Assembly (NCBI GenBank): GCA_016705245.1
Contig: JADIYM010000018.1
Span: 20,389 to 84,388, forward strand
Direction of reading: 5' to 3'
From: Blastocatellia bacterium
Lineage (GTDB): Bacteria; Acidobacteriota; Blastocatellia; UBA7656; JADIYM01
DNA: 64,000 bases
The position numbers and the translations under genes are program-made. Below the pieces are notes generated by a model, which saw only the letters and a list, made by a program, of their open reading frames with translations, searched no databases and was not told the DNA's origin. Below, piece by piece: positions 10,779-18,259 of this stretch; within the stretch, counting starts at the first letter, position 1, and each line of letters starts with the position of its first letter.

Positions 10779-10859
10779 CATTGCGCGAAGCGCTGCGGCG
10801 TGAATCGCCGCATCGATCCAGAGCGGCGATTCACGCCGCACTCCAAAGCGCTTCGCGCA
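10779..10859. repeat. Family A intergenic hairpin
   Basis: Inverted repeat with left words CATTGCGCGAAGCGC and GCGGCGTGAATCGCCGC and right words GCGGCGATTCACGCCGC and CTCCAAAGCGCTTCGCGCA. The left arm lacks the TTTGGAG block, so the arms are unequal. The right edge lies one base from the stop codon of the EamA gene (10861), directly 3' of it on the minus strand. Confidence 0.9.
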
Positions 10860-10860
10860 C

Positions 10861-11733
10861 CTACGGATGCAGGGACGGCTCGGCAGCCGGCGGAGTCTCG
10901 ATGACGGACCGCGCGACGACCGCTCCCACGATCAGCGCCGCGCCGACGAACGCCCACGCCGCCGGCTGCTCCCCGGTCCCCAGGAACACCCACACCGGAT
11001 TGAGCACCGGTTCGATCATTCCGATCAGCGTCGACTCGAGCGCGCCGAGTTTCGCGATCGCGTATGCAAACAGCGCGTAGGCGATCCCGATCTGCACGAC
11101 GCCGAGGAACAGCACGCCGCCGATTTCCGACCAGTTCGCCGGCATCGCGAGCGTCGCCGGCGTGAGCAGAACGTAGATCCCCACCCCGCCCGCCAGCACG
11201 AGGTTCCCAAACGTGACCGCCTGCCAGCGCGCCGCGACGTCGCCGTGCTGCAACCGCATCGTGATCATCAGTCCGGCGAAGAACACGCCGCTTGCGAGGG
11301 CCATGAGATTGCCGGCCATGCCTCCCGCCTCGAGCTTGCCGACGAAGAACAGCGCCATGCCACCGAGCGCGATCCCGACGTAGACGATGTCGCGCGGTCG
11401 GAACCGCGTCTTCATCAGGAACGGCTCGAGGATGAGGACGTAGATCGGGGCCGTGTACTGAAGGAAGATAGCGTTGGCGGCGGTGGTCATCTTCGTGGCG
11501 AAGACGAACGAGAGCAGCGTCGCCGCGTATAGCACGGCCGCCACCCACGCCATCTTCGTACGCGGAACGCGCATGCGTTGCCCGCGCAGCTCGGCGAGCA
11601 CGATTAGCGTGACGGCGGCGACGATCGACCGCCACGTCGACAGCGACATTGCGTCCAGGGCGATGATCTTGATGAAGAGGCCGCCGGTGGACCAGAGAAT
11701 GGCCGCGGCGAGCATGGCGAAAATGGATTTCAT
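10861..11733 (-). CDS. EamA/DMT-family transporter
   Basis: Ten-segment inner-membrane permease of the drug/metabolite transporter superfamily, 290 residues, normal for the family. It consists of two EamA repeats. The first starts MLAAAILWSTGGLFIKI and the second begins around GNLMALASGVFFAGLMI. The family motif GMIEPVLNPVWVFLGTGEQP near residue 240 closes repeat two. Substrates are typically amino acids, metabolites or drugs; nothing here fixes the substrate. It is flanked on both sides by hairpin repeats, which suggests a single-gene transcript. Confidence 0.92.
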   Translation of the reverse strand: MKSIFAMLAAAILWSTGGLFIKIIALDAMSLSTWRSIVAAVTLIVLAELRGQRMRVPRTKMAWVAAVLYAATLLSFVFATKMTTAANAIFLQYTAPIYVLILEPFLMKTRFRPRDIVYVGIALGGMALFFVGKLEAGGMAGNLMALASGVFFAGLMITMRLQHGDVAARWQAVTFGNLVLAGGVGIYVLLTPATLAMPANWSEIGGVLFLGVVQIGIAYALFAYAIAKLGALESTLIGMIEPVLNPVWVFLGTGEQPAAWAFVGAALIVGAVVARSVIETPPAAEPSLHP

Positions 11734-11802
11734 GACGAAGGGCGGAGTGTGTCAGGAGGGGGAACGTGCCGGCAAGTGGCGGCCTGCGAGGGCCCCCTTC
11801 CT

Positions 11803-11868
11803 CCTTGGCGCCTTTGCGCCTTTGCGTCTTTGCGCGAGATCTCACGCAAAGGCGCAAAGGCGCCAAGG
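11803..11868. repeat. Family B hairpin with perfect 25-base arms
   Basis: CCTTGGCGCC with TTTGCG words (11803-11827) is perfectly complementary to 11844-11868, with a 16-base loop. It lies 27 bases past the stop of the barrel protein gene (11896, minus) and upstream of the EamA gene. The remaining bases of the spacer show nothing. Confidence 0.92.
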
Positions 11869-11895
11869 AAATCGGGGACGATCCGGTCGGGCTTG

Positions 11896-13962
11896 TTACC
11901 GCATCGTAGACGGCCGGAAGCGGATGAAGGCTTTCACGGACATCGGCGAAATGCCGTAGACGGTTTTGAGCTCGTCGGGGATCGCGTGCGCCGTCACATC
12001 GGCGCCGATGCCGATCGCGAACTGGCTGTTTTCGTAGACGTCGCGGACGTAGCCCACCGTGAAGGCGGTCACGCGGAAGGACGGTTCGAACCCGGGGAGT
12101 GTCCCCGAGACTCCCGGCTCGTCGTGATCGTCGTCACCTTCATCGTCGTGATGCCCGTCCTCGAGGCCCGCGCGTCCGTAGACGTTTTCCTCGAGCAGGT
12201 GGCGCTTGTCGGCGAGCTCGATGCGGCCATAGATCGCATTGCGCCTCAGGAACCGCACCGTCGATTCGAGCAGGTACGCGTTCGAGTCACCGTCTGCACG
12301 ATCGTTGCGCCCCCAGACGACCGAAGTCGCCCACGACCCGTCCTCCCACACTCGATTGTGATGGATCGACGCCGTCGTGCGGACCGTATCGCCCGGCTCG
12401 GTCGACTCCGGCTCGTTGAGGCGGCCGTGCGAGAACTGCATTGACCAGTCGCGATTCGGCGCGAACCACAACCGTCCGCTCCACGAGTCGATCGCGCCCA
12501 TTTCGATGTCGGCGCGGTTCACGTCCGGTTCCCGTCCGTGAAAGGCCGACGCCTCGATCTTCATCTTCCAGAACGAGATCCCGCCGGTGAAAACTCCGTG
12601 CGTGATGTGCGTCGAATCCTGCCAGTGATGCCCGAGCGGCGCCGCCGGGTTTTCGGCCGCCGACGGACGGTGCATGAACGCGACCGGACCGAGCGCCGGC
12701 TCGCCGACCACGCCGCCGTAAGCGTGCAGCGTGACGTTCTCGGTCACGGGCACGTTCCACGCCGCGGCCAGCTCCATGAACAGGTCGTGCGGATGCTGCG
12801 CGTCGACGATCTCGCGACCGCGGTACTCCTCACCGGTCTGGAACAGCTGCGGGAATCCGCCCGGCGGCGCCGTCAGCGGCTCGGCCGAGAACATCCCGCG
12901 CAGCGAAAGCGTGCCGGGGCCGGCGTCGTGTTCGGCCATGACCATCAGCCAGTTCTGCGACTCGGCCTTCGTGACGCCGCGAGGTCCGGTCTGGTGGTTC
13001 ACGCCGATCCTAACCGCTCCGTGCATCATCACGGACCAGTTCCCGGGAGTGAAGTGCCATGCGTGCATCTCGGACGACGCCGGCAGCCACGAGGTGCCCG
13101 ACCCGATGGCGCCGTGCGTGCGGAACGGTCCGCCGGAGAGCGTAGTCATTGTCATCGCGCCGCCCATCGGGGCCAGATGAACCTCGGCGATGTCAACGCC
13201 GCCAAACGCTCCGAGTCCGCGATGCCAGGAGTCGAGGCACTGTCCGCAGACTCCGGTAGCCTCCTTTTTCTTTTTTTCCGTGCCGGTCGCGGTCGCCAGA
13301 TCTTCAGCCAGGTCAGTTCCGCAGCCGCAGTATCCCTCGTGCGCGCACTCGTCGCAGCCGCCCTGCTTCGCGCAGCACGAGAACCGGCCCTCGCCGACCA
13401 TGGTCCGCTTCGCGCGGTTGATGGCGTCGCGGGCGGTCTTCAGCTCCGGCGGCGGGGCGTGGCAGTTCTGCGTTTCAGGGACCGCGTGCTCCGACGACGG
13501 GCTGAGCGTGACGGTGTCCTTGTCGATGCCTGACATCGCGCCCTTGCCGGCCTTCCAGCCGGCGAAACACTCGCCGCAAGCGCCCTTCCCCTGCGCGACA
13601 CTGACGGCGCACATGCAGCTCCCGTTCACGCGGGCGCATACGTCGCAGGTCGGCTTGATGCAGCAGGCGTATTTGCCTTCGGCGGCGAGTTTGATCTTCG
13701 CGGCGTCCATGGCGGCGCGAGCGGCCTTCGCATCGGGGGTGCTCTTCGTGGGAGGGAGATTCTTGGCCTTGGGGTCGTGGGCCGAGGCCGTGGTGGCGAG
13801 AGCGAACGCGACAGCCATGGCGAGAAGGCAAAGGACGATGAAGTGCTCCGTGCCTCCGTGCCTCTGGGCCTCTGTGTGCGTAGCGTCTTCAGGAGCTTCG
13901 CACACAGAGCCACGGAGGCACGGAGACACAGAGGTCGAGATCATTGGAACCCAACCTCTCAT
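11896..13962 (-). CDS. Duplicated 8-Cys module fused to a predicted outer-membrane beta-barrel
   Basis: The ATG at 13962 overlaps the stop of the YtkA-like gene (ATGA) behind GGAGGGGAG, implying translational coupling. Residues about 10-39 are encoded by a dispersed repeat. A signal-peptide-like stretch (FIVLCLLAMAVAFALATTAS) follows. Two homologous Cys modules come next: CC-x4-C-x2-C-x6-C-x-C-x10-C-x2-C (about residues 80-150) and CC-x5-C-x2-C-x5-C-x-C-x24-C-x2-C (about 165-255). Each has a W-x-x-G-x-G tail. The last 420 residues have alternating beta pattern with many His and Met (MHAWHFTPGNWSVMMHG, DAQHPHDLFMELA) and end in an aromatic-rich strand, as in outer-membrane barrels. The thiol clusters plus the neighbours suggest metal binding, perhaps copper. 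I do not recognise a named family. The start could alternatively be 13944 or 13818. Confidence 0.72.
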   Translation of the reverse strand: MRGWVPMISTSVSPCLRGSVCEAPEDATHTEAQRHGGTEHFIVLCLLAMAVAFALATTASAHDPKAKNLPPTKSTPDAKAARAAMDAAKIKLAAEGKYACCIKPTCDVCARVNGSCMCAVSVAQGKGACGECFAGWKAGKGAMSGIDKDTVTLSPSSEHAVPETQNCHAPPPELKTARDAINRAKRTMVGEGRFSCCAKQGGCDECAHEGYCGCGTDLAEDLATATGTEKKKKEATGVCGQCLDSWHRGLGAFGGVDIAEVHLAPMGGAMTMTTLSGGPFRTHGAIGSGTSWLPASSEMHAWHFTPGNWSVMMHGAVRIGVNHQTGPRGVTKAESQNWLMVMAEHDAGPGTLSLRGMFSAEPLTAPPGGFPQLFQTGEEYRGREIVDAQHPHDLFMELAAAWNVPVTENVTLHAYGGVVGEPALGPVAFMHRPSAAENPAAPLGHHWQDSTHITHGVFTGGISFWKMKIEASAFHGREPDVNRADIEMGAIDSWSGRLWFAPNRDWSMQFSHGRLNEPESTEPGDTVRTTASIHHNRVWEDGSWATSVVWGRNDRADGDSNAYLLESTVRFLRRNAIYGRIELADKRHLLEENVYGRAGLEDGHHDDEGDDDHDEPGVSGTLPGFEPSFRVTAFTVGYVRDVYENSQFAIGIGADVTAHAIPDELKTVYGISPMSVKAFIRFRPSTMR
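13846..13934. repeat. Family C hairpin (CTCCGTGC words) inside a coding region
   Basis: Left words CTCCGTGCCTCCGTGCCTCT and GTGTGCGTAGC pair with right words GCTTCGCACACAGAG and CACGGAGGCACGGAG around a 10-base loop. It matches the copies at 31524, 34217 and 39562. Unlike those it lies within the 5' part of a gene, between the coupled start codon and the signal peptide of the barrel protein, and stays open in that frame. Confidence 0.9.
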
Positions 13963-15176
13963 CTCCCCTCCACCTTCACCGCGAACGCGAACGTCACGAC
14001 TTTCCCGCCTCGCTGCACCTGCGCCCAGCACCGGTACCACCCCGGCTTCGCAAACCGCGCGAGAAACGGGATCGTCCCGTCCTTCCCGACTCCCTCGAGC
14101 GCCTCGTCCGGATGCGAATGCACGTACGTCGTCCCGTCCTGGTGCACGAGCACCATGTGCCCCATCGCGCCGAGGTACGGCTGCAGGTCCGTCACCCCGC
14201 CACCCTTCGCCGCGTCCGTCACCTTCAGGATCGCCGTGTTCTGCGCGCCCGACATTGGCGCCGCCGGCTCGAACGCAAGCGTCGCCTTCAGCCCGTCGGC
14301 CGTCGACGCCACCGGCGGCATCGGCCCGTCGAGCACGAGCTTCGGCACCGTGATGCCCTTCTTGCCGGCCTTCACCATCAATTCGCCAAAGACCACCTGC
14401 GATCCGCGTCCCTTCGGCGCGACGTCGGCGAACAACCGGTAACGGCCGTCGGTCGGGAACACGTAGTCGAGCGCGAACTCGCCGTTTTTCCCGAGCTCGG
14501 GATGCTCATGCGCAAACACCCCGAGATCCTCGCGGATGATCATCAGGTGCAGGAGCTTCTCGTGCGCGACGTCGAACTCGGTCACCGCCGCATTGGCCGC
14601 GCGATCCTTGACCGTGAACGTAAGCTGCGACTTTTCGCCCGCGACGGGTGATGACGGCTTGACGCCGACCATCAGCTCGAAAGGCTTCGGACGCGGCGGA
14701 CGGTTCGGGTCACCGTCCTTCACGTCGAGCGGGAACTCGACCGAAAACGCTTCGCCGGCCGGCGGCGAAACCTTGAGGGTGAGCAAGTATTTTCCGCCGT
14801 GCGGGAAAACCGGGTGGATGCCGTAATCGCCGGGCACACCCTCGGCGTGCGCCACTTCGGACTGCTTCGGCATGCCCATCATCGCCGGCATCGTTATGAC
14901 CGAATCGATCGACGCGCGGATGACGCCGGGAAATCCGAGGACGGGGTCTTCTTCGCTTGCATCGACGATGCGGAACTCGAGGTCGGTCTCCTCGTCGGCG
15001 AAGAGGCCGCCGGCGGGGATGCGAAGCGTGATGAGGTATTTGCCGGAGCGGACCGACGGGCCCGCGTCAGACGCGGCCTGTGGAGTTGAAGCGGAGGCGG
15101 GGACGGCGAGCGTCCCGAGCATCAGGACGGCGAATGCGGCAACGAGAGCCCGATGGCGGGCGCGGAAAACGGACAT
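13959..15176 (-). CDS. Exported YtkA-like double-domain protein, likely metal-associated
   Basis: 405 residues. The start MSVFRARHR at 15176 follows GGAGATC. A signal peptide runs to about residue 28 (LAVPASA). Three beta-sandwich segments follow and resemble YtkA/FixH-type domains: about 40-160 (TMPAMMGMPKQSEVA), about 170-290 (HEKLLHLMIIREDLGVFAHE) and about 300-405 (LGAMGHMVLVHQDGTTYVHS). Each bears clustered His and Met residues of the type that bind Cu(I)/Cu(II). YtkA-like domains are often found beside copper and heavy-metal genes. It overlaps the barrel protein by four bases and lies 94 bases after the small Cys-rich gene, so the three probably form one operon. Copper specificity is inference. 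Confidence 0.78.
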   Translation of the reverse strand: MSVFRARHRALVAAFAVLMLGTLAVPASASTPQAASDAGPSVRSGKYLITLRIPAGGLFADEETDLEFRIVDASEEDPVLGFPGVIRASIDSVITMPAMMGMPKQSEVAHAEGVPGDYGIHPVFPHGGKYLLTLKVSPPAGEAFSVEFPLDVKDGDPNRPPRPKPFELMVGVKPSSPVAGEKSQLTFTVKDRAANAAVTEFDVAHEKLLHLMIIREDLGVFAHEHPELGKNGEFALDYVFPTDGRYRLFADVAPKGRGSQVVFGELMVKAGKKGITVPKLVLDGPMPPVASTADGLKATLAFEPAAPMSGAQNTAILKVTDAAKGGGVTDLQPYLGAMGHMVLVHQDGTTYVHSHPDEALEGVGKDGTIPFLARFAKPGWYRCWAQVQRGGKVVTFAFAVKVEGR

Positions 15177-15270
15177 GAGCGGATCTCCTTCGGAAACGAA
15201 ACCATGACGGGTCGACGATCGCGGCTCGAGGGCTCGGCAATCGCCGGACGACGCGGGCTGTCCGACGGGA

Positions 15271-15675
15271 TCAGATTCTCAGAATGGCTATTCGGGAGAG
15301 GAGGCGCCGGCCCGAAGGGGGGCCGGGGGGACTCGGGCTCTCGAGGATCGGCGCGTACCGCGTCGCATCGAAGGCGACGAACGCGGTGGAAGTCGGCACG
15401 TCGGCCGTGGCGTCACGATCCGGAGGATTGGCGCGGGTCGCGCGGTCGGCGGTCGCGGAGGAAGGGGCGCTGCCGGGCGTGCAGGAAGAGCCGCAGCCGA
15501 TCTCGACACCGTCGTCCTCGGTAGGGGCGATGCAGCAGGAGGACGGGCCTGTTCCGAGGTCCGGGCAGCAGCACGCGCTGCCGGGAACCACCGATGAGGC
15601 GGCGAGGACCGTCAGGAAGAGGATGGCAGCTGCAATTCGCACGGCTGCATAGAGTAGCACGTGACGCGAGGTCAT
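15271..15675 (-). CDS. Small exported Cys-rich protein
   Basis: About 134 residues from the ATG at 15675 (MTSRHVLLYAAVR). An N-terminal hydrophobic segment (IAAAILFLTVLAASSVVPG) is followed by a tight cluster, CCC-x8-CC then C-x-S-S-C, within about 30 residues, after which the sequence is Ser/Pro/Arg-rich. The Cys cluster and the position as first gene before the YtkA-like and barrel proteins suggest a metal-binding or metal-sensing role. The base just upstream of the start is already a dispersed repeat, and no Shine-Dalgarno sequence is visible; an in-frame start inside the repeat at 15726 is possible. No named family is recognised. Confidence 0.6.
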   Translation of the reverse strand: MTSRHVLLYAAVRIAAAILFLTVLAASSVVPGSACCCPDLGTGPSSCCIAPTEDDGVEIGCGSSCTPGSAPSSATADRATRANPPDRDATADVPTSTAFVAFDATRYAPILESPSPPGPPSGRRLLSRIAILRI

Positions 15676-15850
15676 TTCTCGCAGAGACGCAAAGGGCAGA
15701 CGCAAAGGCGCAGAGGGCAGACGCAAAGTCGCGAGGGTCAGGAATGACGCTTCAGTTTGGCTAAGATGACTTGTTGATAGGGTCGCCTTTGTGTCTTTGC
15801 GTCTGCACTCGGCGTCTTTGCGTCTGCCCTTTGCGTCTTTGCGAGAAACT
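15676..15850. repeat. Family B giant inverted repeat
   Basis: Arms of about 60 bases (15676-15735 and 15783-15850) made of GACGCAAAGG and GGGCAGACGCAAAG words, paired imperfectly around a 45-base centre. It fills the gap between the end of thrB (15861) and the start of the Cys-rich gene (15675). It replaces the place where that gene's promoter or ribosome site would be expected. Confidence 0.88.
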
Positions 15851-15860
15851 CTCCTCCGCC

Positions 15861-16772
15861 TCAGTCAAGCCGCCGCCAGCCGCGCGCCTCTACCTCAAGC
15901 ACCCGCACCGCCGTCGCGATCCCGTGCCTCCGGAAGCACTCCGCCAACCGCTCGCCGATCCGCTCGAAATCTCCCGTCGCGAGCGCGAGCACCGCCGATC
16001 CGGCCCCGCTCAACGCCACCCCGATCAGCGATCCGCCCGTCTCGAGCTCGAGCGCTTCGGCCAGTCCCGGCAACAGCCCGGCGCGGTACGGCTGATGCAA
16101 CCTGTCGCGCATGGCTTCGCCGAGCTTCTCCCATTCACCCGCCGCCAGTGCCGCGTGAAAAAGCGCCGCGCGCTGAATGTTGAAAATCGCATCCGCTCGC
16201 GTAATGCGCGCCGGCAATATCGCCCGAGCCTCCGCTGTCGGAATCGGCAGCGTGGGAATCGCAACGACGGCGCGAATGTTCCTGGGCCAGTCCGTCCGGA
16301 CAACGAGCGGCGGCGCGCCCTCGCGCTGGCAACACGTGATCAGGCCGCCAACCGTTGACGGACCCGCGTTGTCGCCATGTCCCTCCATCGCCGTGCCGAG
16401 CTCGATGATTCGGTCGTTCGAAAGACCGCGGCCGCTCGCGATCGAAAACGCGACGATCCCGGCGACGATCGCCGCGGCGCTGCTGCCCAGTCCTCGTTCG
16501 AACGGGATGTCGTTGTGCGCGGTGAAACGAACCGCAGGAGCGTCGACGCCTTCCCCGGACGCCGCGAAGCGGAAAGCCGTGTGGATGAGGTTGTCGGCGC
16601 CGAACGGACTCGACGACTCGCCTTCGCCCGTGAGGTCAAGCGTGCCGACATCGTCGCCACTCGCCGGGTCGACCGTCAGATTCAGGTAAATCGCGAGCGC
16701 GAGGCCGAGCGTGTCGAACCCGGCGCCGAGGTTCGACGTCGAGCCGGGAATGCGAAGAGAAAATGAGTCCAC
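15861..16772 (-). CDS. thrB: Homoserine kinase
   Basis: GHMP-family kinase phosphorylating L-homoserine with ATP, the step before threonine synthase. The N-terminal strand RIPGSTSNLGAGFDTLGLAL is the family's first motif. The ATP-binding loop PFERGLGSSAAAIVAG is at about residues 90-105, and a C-terminal GSAVLALA motif is seen. At 303 residues it has normal length. The start is a GTG (16770-16772) that lies inside the outer arm of a repeat, with no clear ribosome-binding site. It is divergent from thrC across a 130-base spacer, so the two may share control. Confidence 0.95.
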   Translation of the reverse strand: MDSFSLRIPGSTSNLGAGFDTLGLALAIYLNLTVDPASGDDVGTLDLTGEGESSSPFGADNLIHTAFRFAASGEGVDAPAVRFTAHNDIPFERGLGSSAAAIVAGIVAFSIASGRGLSNDRIIELGTAMEGHGDNAGPSTVGGLITCCQREGAPPLVVRTDWPRNIRAVVAIPTLPIPTAEARAILPARITRADAIFNIQRAALFHAALAAGEWEKLGEAMRDRLHQPYRAGLLPGLAEALELETGGSLIGVALSGAGSAVLALATGDFERIGERLAECFRRHGIATAVRVLEVEARGWRRLD

Positions 16773-16874
16773 AGATCACACAGATCAATACAGATTTTTC
16801 GATCGATCACGGAACGTCGCGCCGCAGGATACTTGACGATCCGAATCTGTGACCATCCGTGTTCATCTGTGGAC
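16767..16874. repeat. Family E inverted repeat (ATCTGTG words) between thrB and thrC
   Basis: Left GTCCACAGATCACACAGAT and right ATCCGTGTTCATCTGTGGAC pair imperfectly across about 35 unpaired bases. The left arm contains the thrB GTG start codon. It occupies almost the whole divergent regulatory space, so the thrC promoter must lie within or beside it. Confidence 0.82.
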
Positions 16875-16902
16875 TGTTTCTCCGTGGTAGAGTCCCCGGT
16901 CC

Positions 16903-18180
16903 ATGAACGCTCAGATGGAGTGCACGTCGTGCGGGTCGCGGCTCGGCATCACCGAGATCGCCTACACGTGCCGCGAGTGCGGCGGGCTGCTCGACGTGGT
17001 CTACGACGACGCGCCCGGCGATCCAGAGGAGTTGAAGGCGCGGTTCCGGGCCCGTCGCCTGTCGGACGAAACCGCGGATCGATCCGGCGTCTGGCGCTTC
17101 CGCGAACTGCTGCCGTTCGCCGACAAGCGCCACATCGTCACGCTCGGCGAAGGCAACACGCCCCACTGGGACGCGCCCCGCGCCGCCGCCTACGCCGGCG
17201 TCGACCGCCTCGCCGTCAAGCACCAGGGCATGAACCCGACCGGTTCGTTCAAGGACAACGGGATGACGGCCGGAGTCACCCAGGCGCGCGCGCTTGGTGC
17301 GACCACGGTCGCGTGTGCGTCGACCGGCAACACCTCGGCGTCGATGGCCGCCTATGCGGCCCGCGCCCGGATGCGCGCTGCCGTGTTCATCCCTGACGGA
17401 CAGATCGCGCTCGGAAAGCTCTCGCAGGCGCTCGACTACGGCGCGCTGACGCTGCAGATCGAAGGCGACTTCGACGTCGCGCTCGCGCTCGTCCGGCAGC
17501 TCACCGACACCGATCCCATCTACCTGCTCAACTCCGTCAATCCCTTCCGCATCGAGGGCCAGAAGACGATCGCCGCCGAGCTCTGCGAACAGCGTGGCTG
17601 GAGAGTCCCCGACCGGATCGTCGTCCCCGGAGGCAACCTCGGCAACGTGTCGGCGCTCGGCAAGGGTTTCATGGAACTGCTCGACTGGGGTTTCATCGAC
17701 CGCCTGCCGCGAATCACGGTGGTCCAGGCCGAAGGCGCGGCGCCGTTTGCGCAGATGGTGCGCTCGGGCGCAACGACGCTGACCGAAGTCGCGAACGCGA
17801 CCACGCGCGCGACGGCGATCAAGATCGGCGCCCCGGTGTCGTGGCCAAAGGCGATGCGTGTGCTCGAGGTATGCGGCGGCGAAGTGCTCACGGTCACCGA
17901 GGCCGAAATCGCCGAGGCGAAGGCCGTCATCGGCAGCGACGGCATCGGCTGCGAACCGGCTTCCGCGACGACAGTCGCCGGCCTGCGACAGCTGATCGCC
18001 GACGGACTCGCGACGCCCGACGAAAACGTCGTCTGTGTCCTGACCGGACACCTGCTCAAGGACCCGGACTACACGGTCGAATACCACTTCGGCCGCCTCG
18101 AGCCCGGTGCCGCCCACGCCAACGCACCCGTCCGCGTGGCCTCAAACCTCGACGCGATTCGGATCGCGCTGAAGAGTTGA
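16903..18180 (+). CDS. thrC: Threonine synthase
   Basis: PLP-dependent beta/gamma-replacement enzyme converting O-phosphohomoserine to threonine. It is the short archaeal/plant-like form of 425 residues with an N-terminal zinc-ribbon-like segment (CTSCGSRLGITEIAYTCREC). The PLP lysine is K117 in NPTGSFKDNGMT. Substrate and cofactor loops follow (ACASTGNTSASMAAYAA and VPGGNLGNVSALGKGF). It is divergent from thrB and convergent with lysC. Its last two codons and its stop lie in the arm of a hairpin shared with lysC. Confidence 0.96.
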   Translation: MNAQMECTSCGSRLGITEIAYTCRECGGLLDVVYDDAPGDPEELKARFRARRLSDETADRSGVWRFRELLPFADKRHIVTLGEGNTPHWDAPRAAAYAGVDRLAVKHQGMNPTGSFKDNGMTAGVTQARALGATTVACASTGNTSASMAAYAARARMRAAVFIPDGQIALGKLSQALDYGALTLQIEGDFDVALALVRQLTDTDPIYLLNSVNPFRIEGQKTIAAELCEQRGWRVPDRIVVPGGNLGNVSALGKGFMELLDWGFIDRLPRITVVQAEGAAPFAQMVRSGATTLTEVANATTRATAIKIGAPVSWPKAMRVLEVCGGEVLTVTEAEIAEAKAVIGSDGIGCEPASATTVAGLRQLIADGLATPDENVVCVLTGHLLKDPDYTVEYHFGRLEPGAAHANAPVRVASNLDAIRIALKS

Positions 18181-18259
18181 CGGGATTACAGGATTTTCAG
18201 GATTCACAGGAAAGAGAAAATCCTGTTAATCCTGAAAATCCTGTAATCCTGTCAACTCT
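18173..18259. repeat. Family D hairpin containing both convergent stop codons
   Basis: Arms 18173-18204 and 18228-18259 (32 bases, one mismatch) are built from AGGATTACAGGATTTTCAGG. Pairing continues inwards through ACAGGA/TCCTGT. The outer AGAGTTGA on each side encodes the last residues and stop of both genes, so thrC and lysC both end in Lys-Ser-stop. It is well placed to act as a bidirectional terminator. Confidence 0.92.
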
